Position numbers and translations under genes: made by a program
Assembly (NCBI GenBank): GCA_016936255.1
Contig: JAFGYE010000106.1
Coordinates: 1 to 57,254 of the forward strand
DNA length: 57,254 bases
Source of the DNA: Marinifilaceae bacterium
GTDB taxonomy: Bacteria > Bacteroidota > Bacteroidia > Bacteroidales > Marinifilaceae
Direction: 5' to 3'
The notes under the pieces: model-generated
The model's database searches: none
What the model was told of the DNA's origin: nothing
The model's input: only the letters and a program-made list of their open reading frames with translations
In this document: positions 35,680-45,094 of the stretch, in pieces
How the letters are laid out: every line of letters starts with the position of its first letter
Position numbering within the stretch: the stretch's first letter is position 1

Positions 35680-37422
35680 TTATTCGAAAATTCCAGATCC
35701 TGTACTGAAATTTAGTTTTACTTTTTGACCTGTTGTGATAGGGGCTGCAGGTAAATCATTTCCCGTACCTCTGTACTCAATTATACCAGATAATACACTA
35801 AACTCTGCCTGCCACCAATCAACAGGATTGCCGTCAGCGTTAGTTAAAGTAGTAGCTGTTACATACATTCTTGCATTATCATCTGCTACGGCAGCCGGAG
35901 AAACAAGAATCTTAGTATCTCCTGCATCAGGAGTAAACAGGAATTGTCCGCCATCCCAATTTCCAAATGCAGTACCCTGAGCATAGATAACAGGATCGGT
36001 TATTTGAATCGTATTAGTTAAAAGATTTACAACAATCATTTTATAACCAACAGCTCCGCTAGGTATGTTATCTCCACCTTTACTCCATACGCCATCAGCA
36101 TCTGCTGTATCGCCGGTTTTTCCGAATTGAGCACCATCCCAGGCTTTAGCTGCATTAAATTTTAACTCAGTACCAGCATCAAACCAAGCAATTTTCCAGA
36201 AAAGATGTGGGTTACTGTGAACCGGAATCATTTCCATTACTGCGGCATTATTCCAATCCCAATCTGGAACAAAGCTGCCATTGATGTATAATTTGGTAGG
36301 AAAAACTGGTACTGCTTCAATTGTATATATTCCTTTATTAAGATCTAAAGTAATAGTATATGCCTTATCAGCACCGTCAAAAGCAATGTTGTTATTCTTA
36401 CCCTTTGGAGCTAGAATACCAGAATTACCATCACTATCAGCATCGGCCCAGTCCAGACCATCCCAATTTTGCTGATTAATAAATTTAAAATTGGCTCCAT
36501 CTTTCAGGGTAACTTCAAGAGTATATACTCCTTCTGATTTTCTTGTCATTTCAGGAGATGCTCCCGGATTCCATTCCGGATCAGTAGTATTGTATGCACC
36601 TACCAAGTATATATTTGGATAATCATAAGTATATACTGATCCATTTTCGTATGGAGCAATTGTTAAATTACTGTTTGTAAAATCAGCTGTAACGGCATAC
36701 CATCCTGTTTCTCCTGTAAATTTGAAATTTCCGGCATCATCTCCTGCAGCCTCAATGTTTTCAGATCGAGTGGCAAATTTGGCGAAGTTATAATCATAAC
36801 CGTCGCTTGCTTGCTTCTCCGAAAACTTAAATAAACCATCTTTTGTAAGTTTCAGATACTTCGTAAAGATGTTATCTGCACCATATGCTTTTAAGGCATC
36901 TGTAACTTTAGACGAAGCTGTAGCTGAACCAAAGATATATAAATCAGTAGGAATAGGTACATCCAAATAAGGAGTCACCTTCATTGTAAACGAAGCAGTG
37001 TACAAATTATCAAGATCCTCGTTAGCAAAGGCTCTAATTCTGACTTCGAGCTCTACTTTTTTTGCAGGTGCATATCTGTTAGATATTAGAGTATTTAAAC
37101 CGCCAACAGTAATTGGTGTTGTAGTTGCAGATACCCGATCAAACTCTAAGGCATTTTTAAATTCATTACCTACAGTATCAACTTGAACATAATATCTCAC
37201 TCCAATAGGATCAGTATATGTAGCTGCTGACCAACTTAATTCGATTATGGTTTCTTTTTCATTCTTTTTCTCAAGGACCAAATCGATATCTTCGTTTATT
37301 TCTGCTAGTACCGGGGCAGTTCCTTGAACTGGCTCAGTTACATTTGGCGTTTCAAAATCGTCTTCGCAAGCAATAAAGAAAACAGCCAATAGTGATATAA
37401 ATAAATATTTAAGATTCTTCAT
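35680..37422 (-). CDS. SusF/SusE-like starch-binding surface lipoprotein
   Basis: 580 residues. The signal peptide ends with FFIAC, making Cys19 the lipid site. EDD follows at once, which matches the acidic export signal that sends Bacteroidota lipoproteins to the surface. An Ig-like N-terminal domain is followed by about four SusE/F-type beta domains, each with Trp/Tyr-rich faces (WNPGASPEMTRK, WDGLDWADADSDG, WDWNNAAVMEM, FGNWDGGQFLF). Such domains grip alpha-glucan helices and raise local substrate for the amylase. The last domain has a WWQAEF-type segment matched by WWHAEF in the neighbouring protein, showing common origin. It follows the SusE-like gene by 2 bases. Confidence 0.88.
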   Translation of the reverse strand: MKNLKYLFISLLAVFFIACEDDFETPNVTEPVQGTAPVLAEINEDIDLVLEKKNEKETIIELSWSAATYTDPIGVRYYVQVDTVGNEFKNALEFDRVSATTTPITVGGLNTLISNRYAPAKKVELEVRIRAFANEDLDNLYTASFTMKVTPYLDVPIPTDLYIFGSATASSKVTDALKAYGADNIFTKYLKLTKDGLFKFSEKQASDGYDYNFAKFATRSENIEAAGDDAGNFKFTGETGWYAVTADFTNSNLTIAPYENGSVYTYDYPNIYLVGAYNTTDPEWNPGASPEMTRKSEGVYTLEVTLKDGANFKFINQQNWDGLDWADADSDGNSGILAPKGKNNNIAFDGADKAYTITLDLNKGIYTIEAVPVFPTKLYINGSFVPDWDWNNAAVMEMIPVHSNPHLFWKIAWFDAGTELKFNAAKAWDGAQFGKTGDTADADGVWSKGGDNIPSGAVGYKMIVVNLLTNTIQITDPVIYAQGTAFGNWDGGQFLFTPDAGDTKILVSPAAVADDNARMYVTATTLTNADGNPVDWWQAEFSVLSGIIEYRGTGNDLPAAPITTGQKVKLNFSTGSGIFE

Positions 37423-37424
37423 TT

Positions 37425-38510
37425 TTATTCAATTTTACCAGTTTGATTAATAAAGTCGAGCACAATTGTTTGCTGACCTGCGTTAATATTAACTCTTTCC
37501 TGATCACCACCGTCTGCTCTGTATGCAATTTTTCCATTAAAGAATATGAATTCTGCATGCCACCATTCGCCAATGTATGGATGTGTTACATGAAGTCTTA
37601 ATTCTGCAGCTGAAAAATTGTCTTTAGTTAAATACATCGTCTTGTTTTCAGCATCCAACTTAAACTTATTTTCAGGTACAACAGAACTGGTAGGCCATCC
37701 ACCAACGGCATCTCCACAAACATAAACACTTGCAGGCTCAATCAACAGCTTATTATTCGCCATATCTACACCAACGGTATAGTATCCTGCTGTTCCTGGT
37801 ACAGGTATATCTTCACCTCTGTTGTCAACTGTTCCTAAAGTATACTCTCCATTAACAGCATCTCCAATTTTTCCAATAACACCTTTGTAGTTTTCATCAG
37901 AGCACAACTTGAAAGTACCGGTAGCTTCCATCCATACGATAGTCCAAGAGTCATCAGGTTCACTGTTGACTTTAATAAATTTAAGCTTGTTGTTCTGTGC
38001 AACGCGTCCTACACCATCACCAAACAGATAGAAAGTATTTGGAGCAAATAGAATATCCAAATAAGGAGTTGTTGTAAAGTTTATCACTGTAGAGTATTGT
38101 GTTTCAACACCATTAAGAGAGTTGGTCATTACCCTTGCATAAACTGTGGCTTCCACATCTACAGGTAATTCGAGTGATTCTGTAAGGAGTTCATTAATAG
38201 CTCCTACTGTAAATGTGAAAGCATTTTCAGATGCGGCAATATTAAAACTAACAGCTTTAGAAAAATCAGCTGTAGTTGAAAATTGAAGAGTATCCGTTAC
38301 AACAATATCTACGCCATATGATGCAGGAGTATAGGATACCTGAATAGTCTCTGATTTTGTAGCCTTAGAAATGGCCAAAGTCTCACCAAAACCTACAATA
38401 TTTGTTACAGGTACATACTCTAAATCATTTAATTTCAAAATATCATCATCCTCGCACGAAGAAAAGCCTACTGCGAGAAGTAATATTAGTAAGTATTTTA
38501 TATTTTTCAT
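37425..38510 (-). CDS. SusE-like surface lipoprotein
   Basis: 361 residues from the ATG at 38510; the frame is open 19 codons further, but the lipoprotein signal begins here. The signal peptide ends GFSSC (Cys19) followed by EDDD, the surface-export pattern. An Ig-like domain (about 25-165) is followed by two SusE/F-type domains. The longer neighbour contains two more, so the pair parallels SusE and SusF. It lies 19 bases after susD and 2 bases before the SusF-like gene, tightly operonic. Role: surface binding of maltooligosaccharides and size selection for the porter, inferred from the Sus system. Confidence 0.87.
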   Translation of the reverse strand: MKNIKYLLILLLAVGFSSCEDDDILKLNDLEYVPVTNIVGFGETLAISKATKSETIQVSYTPASYGVDIVVTDTLQFSTTADFSKAVSFNIAASENAFTFTVGAINELLTESLELPVDVEATVYARVMTNSLNGVETQYSTVINFTTTPYLDILFAPNTFYLFGDGVGRVAQNNKLKFIKVNSEPDDSWTIVWMEATGTFKLCSDENYKGVIGKIGDAVNGEYTLGTVDNRGEDIPVPGTAGYYTVGVDMANNKLLIEPASVYVCGDAVGGWPTSSVVPENKFKLDAENKTMYLTKDNFSAAELRLHVTHPYIGEWWHAEFIFFNGKIAYRADGGDQERVNINAGQQTIVLDFINQTGKIE

Positions 38511-38529
38511 AGTGTATCTTTTTAATCTA

Positions 38530-40095
38530 TTAATAACCTGAGATATTCGACAGATTAGGATTCGCATTTATATCCGATGATGGAATAGGGAATACATTGT
38601 ATTTTGCATCCGTAGCTTTTCCGTCTGCAACAGCTCCTTTCCAGGGCCAGTTGTACGTTCCATTTGTTAATTTACCAAATCTAACAAGGTCGGTTCTTCT
38701 CTGACACTCCCAGTATAACTCACGTCCTCTTTCGTCAAGAATAAAATCTAAGGTTAAATCAGATTCTGTTATATTTCCTGAAGTACTTCCATATGCTCTT
38801 TCTCTAAGTTCGTTGATATAATCAACAGCAGTTTCCATATTTCCACCTGTACCACCTCGGACTACAGCTTCAGCATACGTCAAATAGAAATCTGCCAATC
38901 TGTAAAGTGGAAAATCAGTATCAGGAAACGATAGGTTTGAACCAACAGCTCCGGTTGAAGTAATGTTTTTGAACTTACGGAGAGCATATCCATCTCTAAA
39001 GTTGAAGATGTCTTCTATTTCAAGATTTTGCCCATCCGTATAAAACATTCCTCTTTTATCTGTTCCTGTAACGTCAGGGAAAAGGTTTACAAAAGATTTT
39101 GTGGTTCTGTTACCACCCCATCCACCATCAATACCAGATTCGCTTGCAGGCATATCACCTCCAACAGTAGAGTGAAGTAAGAATGTCATACCACCCCATG
39201 TTTGAGTGCTGTTACCATCAGATGTTATTGGGAAAATAATCTCATTAGTTCTTAAATGATTATCAGCTAAGAATAGGTTCGCATAATCTGATTCAAGAGA
39301 ATATCCCCCTCCAATAATTTTGTTGCAATAGGTAATTGCCTCAGTATATTTAGGTACTCCAATATAAACTTCTGCGTTTAAGTACAATTTAGCAAGAATT
39401 GCCCATGCTAAACCTTTATCAGCTCTACCATATTCATTTGTTCCGGGATCAGCTAATTCCGTCTCAATTCCTGTAAGTTCAGACTCGATATAATCAAATA
39501 TTTGTTGTTGTGTAGCCATCTCAGGGAAGAAGAAAGAACCAATCTCATCTTCTTCTGTAACAAATGGACCACGTCCAAACATATCTAGCAAATGGTAATA
39601 ACTCAAGGCTCTTAATGCTTTAGCTTCATCGCTGAAAGCTTTGTATTCTGATTGACCATTGGTTAGTTTTATCAGATTATTACAGTAGGTTATTTGAAGA
39701 GTAATCCGATAATACATAGCTGTAACAAACTCATTTGAAGTCGTCCAATCCTGATCATGCAGATCTCTTAAGTTACCATCATTCCAAGCACAAATTGCTT
39801 CGTCAGTTGGTAGCTCCTGATGATTCCACAATAGTCTTAAATAAGATGAAAAACCACCATTGATACTACTGATATCCTGATCTGAATCAACACCTGTTTG
39901 ACCTCCTAAGATTAAGCCTGCATAACATTTTGCTAAAAGCTCTTTATATGATTCAGCATCAGTCAAAACAGTCTCTGCAGTTTTTATATCCTCATCAAGA
40001 GGTTCTGTATTCAAATCATCTGTACACGATACAAATGCAAATAATAATGCAAATGCAATCATGATATAATTTGTTTTATAATATCTCTTATTCAT
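38530..40095 (-). CDS. susD: SusD-family starch-binding lipoprotein
   Basis: 521 residues from the ATG at 40095; the frame is open six codons further but the signal sequence starts at MNKRYYK. Lipobox FVSC gives Cys24. SusD family features are the helical TPR-like scaffold, with conserved AEAVVRGG, INELRERAYG and LDERGRELYWECQRRTDLVRFG near the C-terminus. It forms the hinged lid over the SusC pore and binds incoming oligosaccharide at the cell surface. It lies 18 bases after the susC stop. Given the neighbours the ligand should be an alpha-glucan. Confidence 0.93.
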   Translation of the reverse strand: MNKRYYKTNYIMIAFALLFAFVSCTDDLNTEPLDEDIKTAETVLTDAESYKELLAKCYAGLILGGQTGVDSDQDISSINGGFSSYLRLLWNHQELPTDEAICAWNDGNLRDLHDQDWTTSNEFVTAMYYRITLQITYCNNLIKLTNGQSEYKAFSDEAKALRALSYYHLLDMFGRGPFVTEEDEIGSFFFPEMATQQQIFDYIESELTGIETELADPGTNEYGRADKGLAWAILAKLYLNAEVYIGVPKYTEAITYCNKIIGGGYSLESDYANLFLADNHLRTNEIIFPITSDGNSTQTWGGMTFLLHSTVGGDMPASESGIDGGWGGNRTTKSFVNLFPDVTGTDKRGMFYTDGQNLEIEDIFNFRDGYALRKFKNITSTGAVGSNLSFPDTDFPLYRLADFYLTYAEAVVRGGTGGNMETAVDYINELRERAYGSTSGNITESDLTLDFILDERGRELYWECQRRTDLVRFGKLTNGTYNWPWKGAVADGKATDAKYNVFPIPSSDINANPNLSNISGY

Positions 40096-40113
40096 AATTA
40101 AAACATTTATCAA

Positions 40114-43086
40114 TTAAAAATTCACATTTAATCCAAACAAGAAGGTTCTTGGTCTTGGATATACATCATTGTCAATTCCTCCGTTTACTTCAGGATCTAA
40201 TCCACTGTAATCGGTTATTACAATAGCATTTTGAACTGTGGCAAATGCTCTGGCGTTAAAATCAAAACCTAAAAGAGGTTTTAAAATTTTTGTAAAGTTA
40301 TAGCCTAGAGTTATATTATCTATTCTAAAGAATGATGCATCCTCAAGGAAATAATCAGAATATTGTTGTGCTGTCTCAAACTTTGATTTGTTGATTTCTG
40401 CAGGCATGTTTGTTAAGTACTCATTTACAGTCATCTCTTGGTAACGACCTCCTACTATAACATTGTTGTACATTTGTCCACCAATCCCAATTCTACCATT
40501 AAATCCAAAATCAAAATCTTTGTATTTGATGTTCGAAGAAAAACCTATATTATAATCCTGTGCAGGATCTTTCGCATAGTATTTATCGGCTGTTGTGATT
40601 TCTCCATCTTTATTTCTATCTACATAAAGACCTTCAATCGGTTTTCCGTTAGCATTATATACTTGCTCGTATACATAGAAAGTGTTTAATGAGTGCCCAA
40701 CTGCATTGATTTGGATATTATTACCAACACCTACACCACTAATACCACCTGTTTCAACTCCTCTGTAGTCAGGATCGTCATAATTTGTCAAACGGGTGAT
40801 CTCATTCTTGTTATAAGCAAGGTTGAAACCAACTTCCCAAAACAAATCTTCTTTATCCAATACAATTGCATTGATAGAGAATTCAAATCCATTATTTTCC
40901 AAATCACCAACATTTGTTAATAATCTGTCAGTAAAGTTTGTTCCTGCTGGTACTGGAATTGTATTTAACAGATCTTCAGTTTTTCGTTTATATACATCGA
41001 ATGAACCATTAATTCTGCTGTTGAATAGTCCAAAATCGAAACCTGCATTATACGTTGTGGTTTTCTCCCACTGTAAGCCTTCGTCGTATCCATCTGGTCT
41101 GATTAAAGTATAAAACTGATTACCGAATTGATATCTTGTTCTTGAATCACTTAATCGATAAGTTCCCATGTATGGGTAGTCGCCACTATTTAATTCCTGC
41201 TGACCTGTTATACCGTAACCTAAACGGACTTTAGCATTACTTACCACATCGATATTTTTAAGAAATGATTCTTCGCTCATTCTCCAGGCAAAAGCTGCTG
41301 AAGGAAAAGTACCCCATCTGTTGTCTTTGTGGAATCTTGAGGAACCATCTTTACGCAATGTAGCTGTTACGATATATTTATCCTTAAATGTATAGTTGGC
41401 TCTACCGAAGAATGAAACCAAGTAGTTCTCTGTTTCATTTTTAGAGTCTTCTATTGTTGTATTAGTTCTGTCAATCTCGAAAGCTGAAGACTTTGACCAG
41501 AAATGCTGCCACTCATAACCTCCCATTACATTGATTTTACTACTCAATGATGGAAGATCTTTATTATAAGTAAGATAAAAATCTACTAGTTCATTCTTTT
41601 TCTCTTGAGTATAATCTCTTTTTACTCCTGTAGAAGAAGCTCTTACCCATGAGGCATCCAAATCAGTATTTACATCACCATCACTATCAGAATAGTCATA
41701 GCCTAATTTCATACTTGCTTTTAAATCTGGAAGGAAATGTAATTTGTAATCAGCTTGAAAATCTGCGATTACTCTTGATACATTAGATTTATCATCTTTT
41801 TGTTGCAATTGAGCAACAGGATTTCGAGTTCCATTTACGTTTCGTGAACCATCACTCATTAACCAGGTTGTATACCCTCCGTAAATACCTGTTTTATTAA
41901 AAACAGATTGAGTGGGGTCCATGCGCAAAGCACTTCCTATGGCACCTTTATCAGCAAATTGATTTTCAATTACCATATATTTAACACCAACATTTATCTT
42001 TAAATGGTCATCTAAAAAGCTAGGGTTAACATTTAAAGTTCCTGTGGTTCTTTGCATTTCAGAAGTTTGCAAAATACCTTTCTGGTCAGTGTAACCAGCC
42101 GAAACTCTAAATGGGATGTCTTTGTATGAACCTGAAATTCCAATATTGTGCTCATGTCCTGTTGCATCTCTATATATTTCATCTTGCCAGTCTGTAGAAG
42201 CTTTACCCAATAATGCTGGGTTCACTGAAGAATTATTTACAGCCCTTTCAGTCACTAACGTTCTATACTCATCAGCACTTAAAACATCTATAGTCTCTTT
42301 GATTTTACCGATTGAAAATTTAGAGTCATAGGTAACTTTTATTTTTTGTCCTGCTTTTCCTTTTTTAGTTGTAATCAAAATTACACCATTGGAAGCACGT
42401 GATCCGTAAATAGCAGTTGCTGATGCATCTTTTAATACAGTAAAGGTTTCAATATCATTAGGATTTAATGAACTTAAAACATTACTCATTCCATCAATAG
42501 CCCTGTTATCTAACGGCATTCCATCAATTACAATTAATGGATCGTTACTTGCGGACATTGAAGAACCTCCACGAATTCTAATTGTTGATGCTGAACCAGG
42601 AGCACCTCCATCATTTACGATCTGTACACCAGCAATTTTACCCACAATTAAATCTTGTGGAGAACTGGTTGTTCCTTGGTTAAAATCATCTGATTTAACT
42701 GTAAAGACCGATCCTGTTGCATCTTCTTTTCTTACTTGACCATATCCAACAATTACAATTTCGGAAAGGTTTTCGGTTTCAATACTTAAAATTACATTAA
42801 TTTGAGATTGTGAACCAACGACAATCTCTTGAGAACGATATCCTACAAAAGAATAAATAATAGTTGCATTGGCATCTACACTTAGCGTGTATTTTCCGTC
42901 AATGTCGGTAGTTGTGCCTATAGTTGTGCCTTTTACAACTATTGAAACACCAGGAATTCCCATGCCATCGTTTGCATCGGTAACTAAACCAGTAACTACT
43001 TTTTCCTGTGCATTTATAATGGTAAATGAAAATACCATAATCAGCATAAGAAGTAGTTTTCTAAGTCTACTAATGTTAAGTTCCAT
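40114..43086 (-). CDS. susC: SusC-family TonB-dependent outer-membrane porter
   Basis: 990 residues. Signal peptide (about 1-26, ending INA before QEK), then a carboxypeptidase-regulatory-like domain (about 28-105), TonB box-like EIVIVGYGQ, plug domain (IRIRGGSSMSASNDPLIVIDG) and a C-terminal 22-strand barrel ending in FLFGLNVNF. It imports maltooligosaccharides across the outer membrane with SusD as lid, powered by TonB. It is the first gene of the minus arm; the upstream region holds a -7 box at 43238-43245 and LacI-like operators at 43301-43324, leaving a leader of about 145 bases. Confidence 0.94.
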   Translation of the reverse strand: MELNISRLRKLLLMLIMVFSFTIINAQEKVVTGLVTDANDGMGIPGVSIVVKGTTIGTTTDIDGKYTLSVDANATIIYSFVGYRSQEIVVGSQSQINVILSIETENLSEIVIVGYGQVRKEDATGSVFTVKSDDFNQGTTSSPQDLIVGKIAGVQIVNDGGAPGSASTIRIRGGSSMSASNDPLIVIDGMPLDNRAIDGMSNVLSSLNPNDIETFTVLKDASATAIYGSRASNGVILITTKKGKAGQKIKVTYDSKFSIGKIKETIDVLSADEYRTLVTERAVNNSSVNPALLGKASTDWQDEIYRDATGHEHNIGISGSYKDIPFRVSAGYTDQKGILQTSEMQRTTGTLNVNPSFLDDHLKINVGVKYMVIENQFADKGAIGSALRMDPTQSVFNKTGIYGGYTTWLMSDGSRNVNGTRNPVAQLQQKDDKSNVSRVIADFQADYKLHFLPDLKASMKLGYDYSDSDGDVNTDLDASWVRASSTGVKRDYTQEKKNELVDFYLTYNKDLPSLSSKINVMGGYEWQHFWSKSSAFEIDRTNTTIEDSKNETENYLVSFFGRANYTFKDKYIVTATLRKDGSSRFHKDNRWGTFPSAAFAWRMSEESFLKNIDVVSNAKVRLGYGITGQQELNSGDYPYMGTYRLSDSRTRYQFGNQFYTLIRPDGYDEGLQWEKTTTYNAGFDFGLFNSRINGSFDVYKRKTEDLLNTIPVPAGTNFTDRLLTNVGDLENNGFEFSINAIVLDKEDLFWEVGFNLAYNKNEITRLTNYDDPDYRGVETGGISGVGVGNNIQINAVGHSLNTFYVYEQVYNANGKPIEGLYVDRNKDGEITTADKYYAKDPAQDYNIGFSSNIKYKDFDFGFNGRIGIGGQMYNNVIVGGRYQEMTVNEYLTNMPAEINKSKFETAQQYSDYFLEDASFFRIDNITLGYNFTKILKPLLGFDFNARAFATVQNAIVITDYSGLDPEVNGGIDNDVYPRPRTFLFGLNVNF

Positions 43087-43237
43087 AAATTAGAAATTTA
43101 AGATAAATTAGAAATTAGTTAATTTGTTAAGGTGTTTTAGATAAAAATATGAACTCGTGTTTCCGACTTGGGTTCTTCCTTTTTTTAGCTTTCTAAAATT
43201 ACCCTAACGTTAAGTTAGCCTTAATTCATTCTGTAAT

Positions 43238-43245
43238 CAAAGATA
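43238..43245 (-). promoter_or_regulatory. -7 element of the susC promoter
   Basis: On the minus strand it reads TATCTTTG, an exact TAnnTTTG. No clear -33 TTTG is found at the usual distance, so an activator may be needed. The operator repeats lie about 55-80 bases upstream. Confidence 0.45.
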
Positions 43246-43300
43246 AATGTTGATGGATTTTTCTTGTAAATGATTGATGGTTAAGTGTAAATAAATCATC

Positions 43301-43324
43301 GCAAACGTCACCGCAAACGTTTGA
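43301..43324. promoter_or_regulatory. LacI-type operator in the susC-lacI interval
   Basis: gcaaacgt at 43301 is followed at 43313 by gcaaacgtttga, whose core caaacgtttg (43314-43323) is a perfect palindrome with a central CG, as LacI/GalR operators have. The half site and full site are 12 bases apart, about one helical turn. It probably binds the regulator encoded at 43511. Confidence 0.65.
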
Positions 43325-43510
43325 TATTTACATATGGATATAAATTGATAATATCTGAACAATTTCCAATCAAACTTATGGGTTTGTTTAATTTTTTCTA
43401 TATTTACAAAGCTTGTTTCAAGTATGGTTGGAATGCGTAGATTATTCTTAATCATCTTGTTACTTTTTTTTCTATAAGGGTGTTAGCATCTATTAATATA
43501 CAAATTTTAT

Positions 43511-44530
43511 ATGAGAAGCGGGCAAGTAACAATTAAAGATATAGCCAAAGAATTAGGAATTTCTGCCTCCACTGTTTCAAGAGCACTTAAAGATCATCCT
43601 GATATTAGTAATAAAACTAAGGAGGCTGTTAATGAACTTGCTAAAGAATGGCATTACAAACCAAATGCTGTAGCTCTAAGTTTACGAAACAGCAAAACAA
43701 ATATTATAGGTGTTATTATTCCTGAAATTGTTCATCATTTTTTTTCTTCAGTAATTAGTGGAATAGAAGATATTGCCTCAAAAGCTGGATACAACGTGAT
43801 GATTTTTCAATCAAATGAGTCCTATATAAGAGAGATGGCTAATGTGCAGGCATTGCTTTCGAGTCGTGTTGATGGAGTTTTGGTTTCCATGTCAAAGGAA
43901 ACAAAAGATCACAGTCATTTTCAAGAATTAAGGAATAATGGCATTCCAATCGTATTTTTTGATCGTGTTTGTAATGATTTGTCATCAGATAATGTAATTG
44001 TAGATGATTTTGCAGGTGCTTTTGCTGCAGTAGAACATTTAATTAAAATAGGATGTAGAAGAATTGCGCATTTATCGGCACCTCAGCATATGTTATTGGC
44101 TCAGAATAGGCAGAAAGGGTACCGTCAGGCCATGTTAAAACACAAAATTCCAATCGATGAAAATTTAATTGTTAAGTGTGACAGCTTTGATGAGGCAATT
44201 CTAAAAACGCCTGATTTGCTTGCTTTACCTGAGCCTCCTGATGCTATATTTGCAGTGAATGAATTAACTGCCGCCGGTTCACTTTTGATGGTGAAAAAGT
44301 TAGGTTTAAGAGTTCCTGAGGATATTTCCATTGTTGGGTTTACCGACGGAGTGGTTTCCCGTATCACGGATCCTTCACTAACAACTCTTGAACAACATGG
44401 TTTTGAGATCGGTTTGAAAGCTGCAGAGCTGATTGTGGAAAGAATTTCTGCAGGAGATATGGATTACGAGCCTGTCACAAAAGTTGTTAAAACCAATTTG
44501 ATTGTAAGAGGATCAACAAGACAGATATAA
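43511..44530 (+). CDS. LacI-family transcriptional regulator of the alpha-glucan locus
   Basis: 339 residues. The N-terminal HTH and hinge read TIKDIAKELGISASTVSRAL and YKPNAVALSLR; the rest is a periplasmic-binding-protein-like sensor (IIGVIIPEIVHHFFS, VDGVLVSM, DAIFAVNELTAAGSL, VGFTDG). It lies between the divergent susC and MFS arms, and palindromic operators are found on both sides. The ligand is probably maltose, glucose or a maltodextrin. In Bacteroidota, LacI proteins at such loci can repress or activate; the operator placement upstream of the -7 box of susC favours activation there, which is inference. Confidence 0.9.
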   Translation: MRSGQVTIKDIAKELGISASTVSRALKDHPDISNKTKEAVNELAKEWHYKPNAVALSLRNSKTNIIGVIIPEIVHHFFSSVISGIEDIASKAGYNVMIFQSNESYIREMANVQALLSSRVDGVLVSMSKETKDHSHFQELRNNGIPIVFFDRVCNDLSSDNVIVDDFAGAFAAVEHLIKIGCRRIAHLSAPQHMLLAQNRQKGYRQAMLKHKIPIDENLIVKCDSFDEAILKTPDLLALPEPPDAIFAVNELTAAGSLLMVKKLGLRVPEDISIVGFTDGVVSRITDPSLTTLEQHGFEIGLKAAELIVERISAGDMDYEPVTKVVKTNLIVRGSTRQI

Positions 44531-44551
44531 TAATTATATACTGATGTGTAA

Positions 44552-44577
44552 AAAAGTTGCTTTGTGCAGCTTTTTTT
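44552..44577 (+). terminator. Terminator after the lacI-family gene
   Basis: aaaagttgc (44552-44560) pairs with gcagctttt (44566-44574) with one wobble, then Ts. Confidence 0.75.
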
Positions 44578-44660
44578 GTCTGTTAGAAGGGGGTATTTTT
44601 ATGAAATAAGATGTGAATTTATCATGAATTGAATAAAAACAGTTTTTTTTTGAATTCATT

Positions 44661-44672
44661 GCAATCGTTTGT
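44661..44672. promoter_or_regulatory. LacI-like operator upstream of the MFS/mapA arm
   Basis: gcaatcgtttgt matches gcaaacgtttga (43313) at 10 of 12 bases. It lies 57 bases upstream of the -33 element of the plus-arm promoter. Confidence 0.5.
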
Positions 44673-44728
44673 TATGGGTTGTTAAGCCTGTTTTTACTGA
44701 CTGTTTGAAATTTTCAGCTTGAAGTTGT

Positions 44729-44760
44729 TTTGACATATTGTATTTTTTTCTCTACTTTTG
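44729..44760 (+). promoter_or_regulatory. Bacteroidota-type promoter of the plus arm
   Basis: TTTG (44729-44732), 20-base spacer, TACTTTTG (44753-44760): both the -33 and the -7 consensus are exact. Transcription would start near 44766. Confidence 0.75.
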
Positions 44761-44766
44761 ACGGTG

Positions 44767-45094
44767 GAGGGAAACCTCTTTTCCGACTTAATTTACATTA
44801 CTTCCTTATTAATATGATCTCATTTCCTGATAAAATGATGGAAATTATACAGATCTACTATTTGTTTAACACGTACAATGTGTTGAATAATTAAGTTAGT
44901 CCTTATACAACACAGATTAATGTGATTTGTACCAGGATCTATTTTTCCAAAATTTTATTTGAACCAGAATTGTTTGTTGAATTGCTCATTATTGAGTAGT
45001 CTGATCCTTATGTTTATGGATCAAATTAAAAAACAGTTTATGATTTTAATTAAATCGTCAACCCATTCATAGGAAGAACATAATTAACTAACAA
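44767..45094 (+). other. Long untranslated leader before the MFS gene
   Basis: About 330 bases separate the inferred start of transcription from the ATG. No gene is seen. Small inverted repeats occur (aacac/gtgtt near 44868-44885; tgatcc 45002-45007 with ggatca 45018-45023). I cannot match it to a known riboswitch. Confidence 0.45.

Noticed and set aside
38510-38567. A longer start for the SusE-like protein at 38567.
   Set aside because: It would overlap the end of susD and put 19 residues before a normal lipoprotein signal peptide; the ATG at 38510 fits better.
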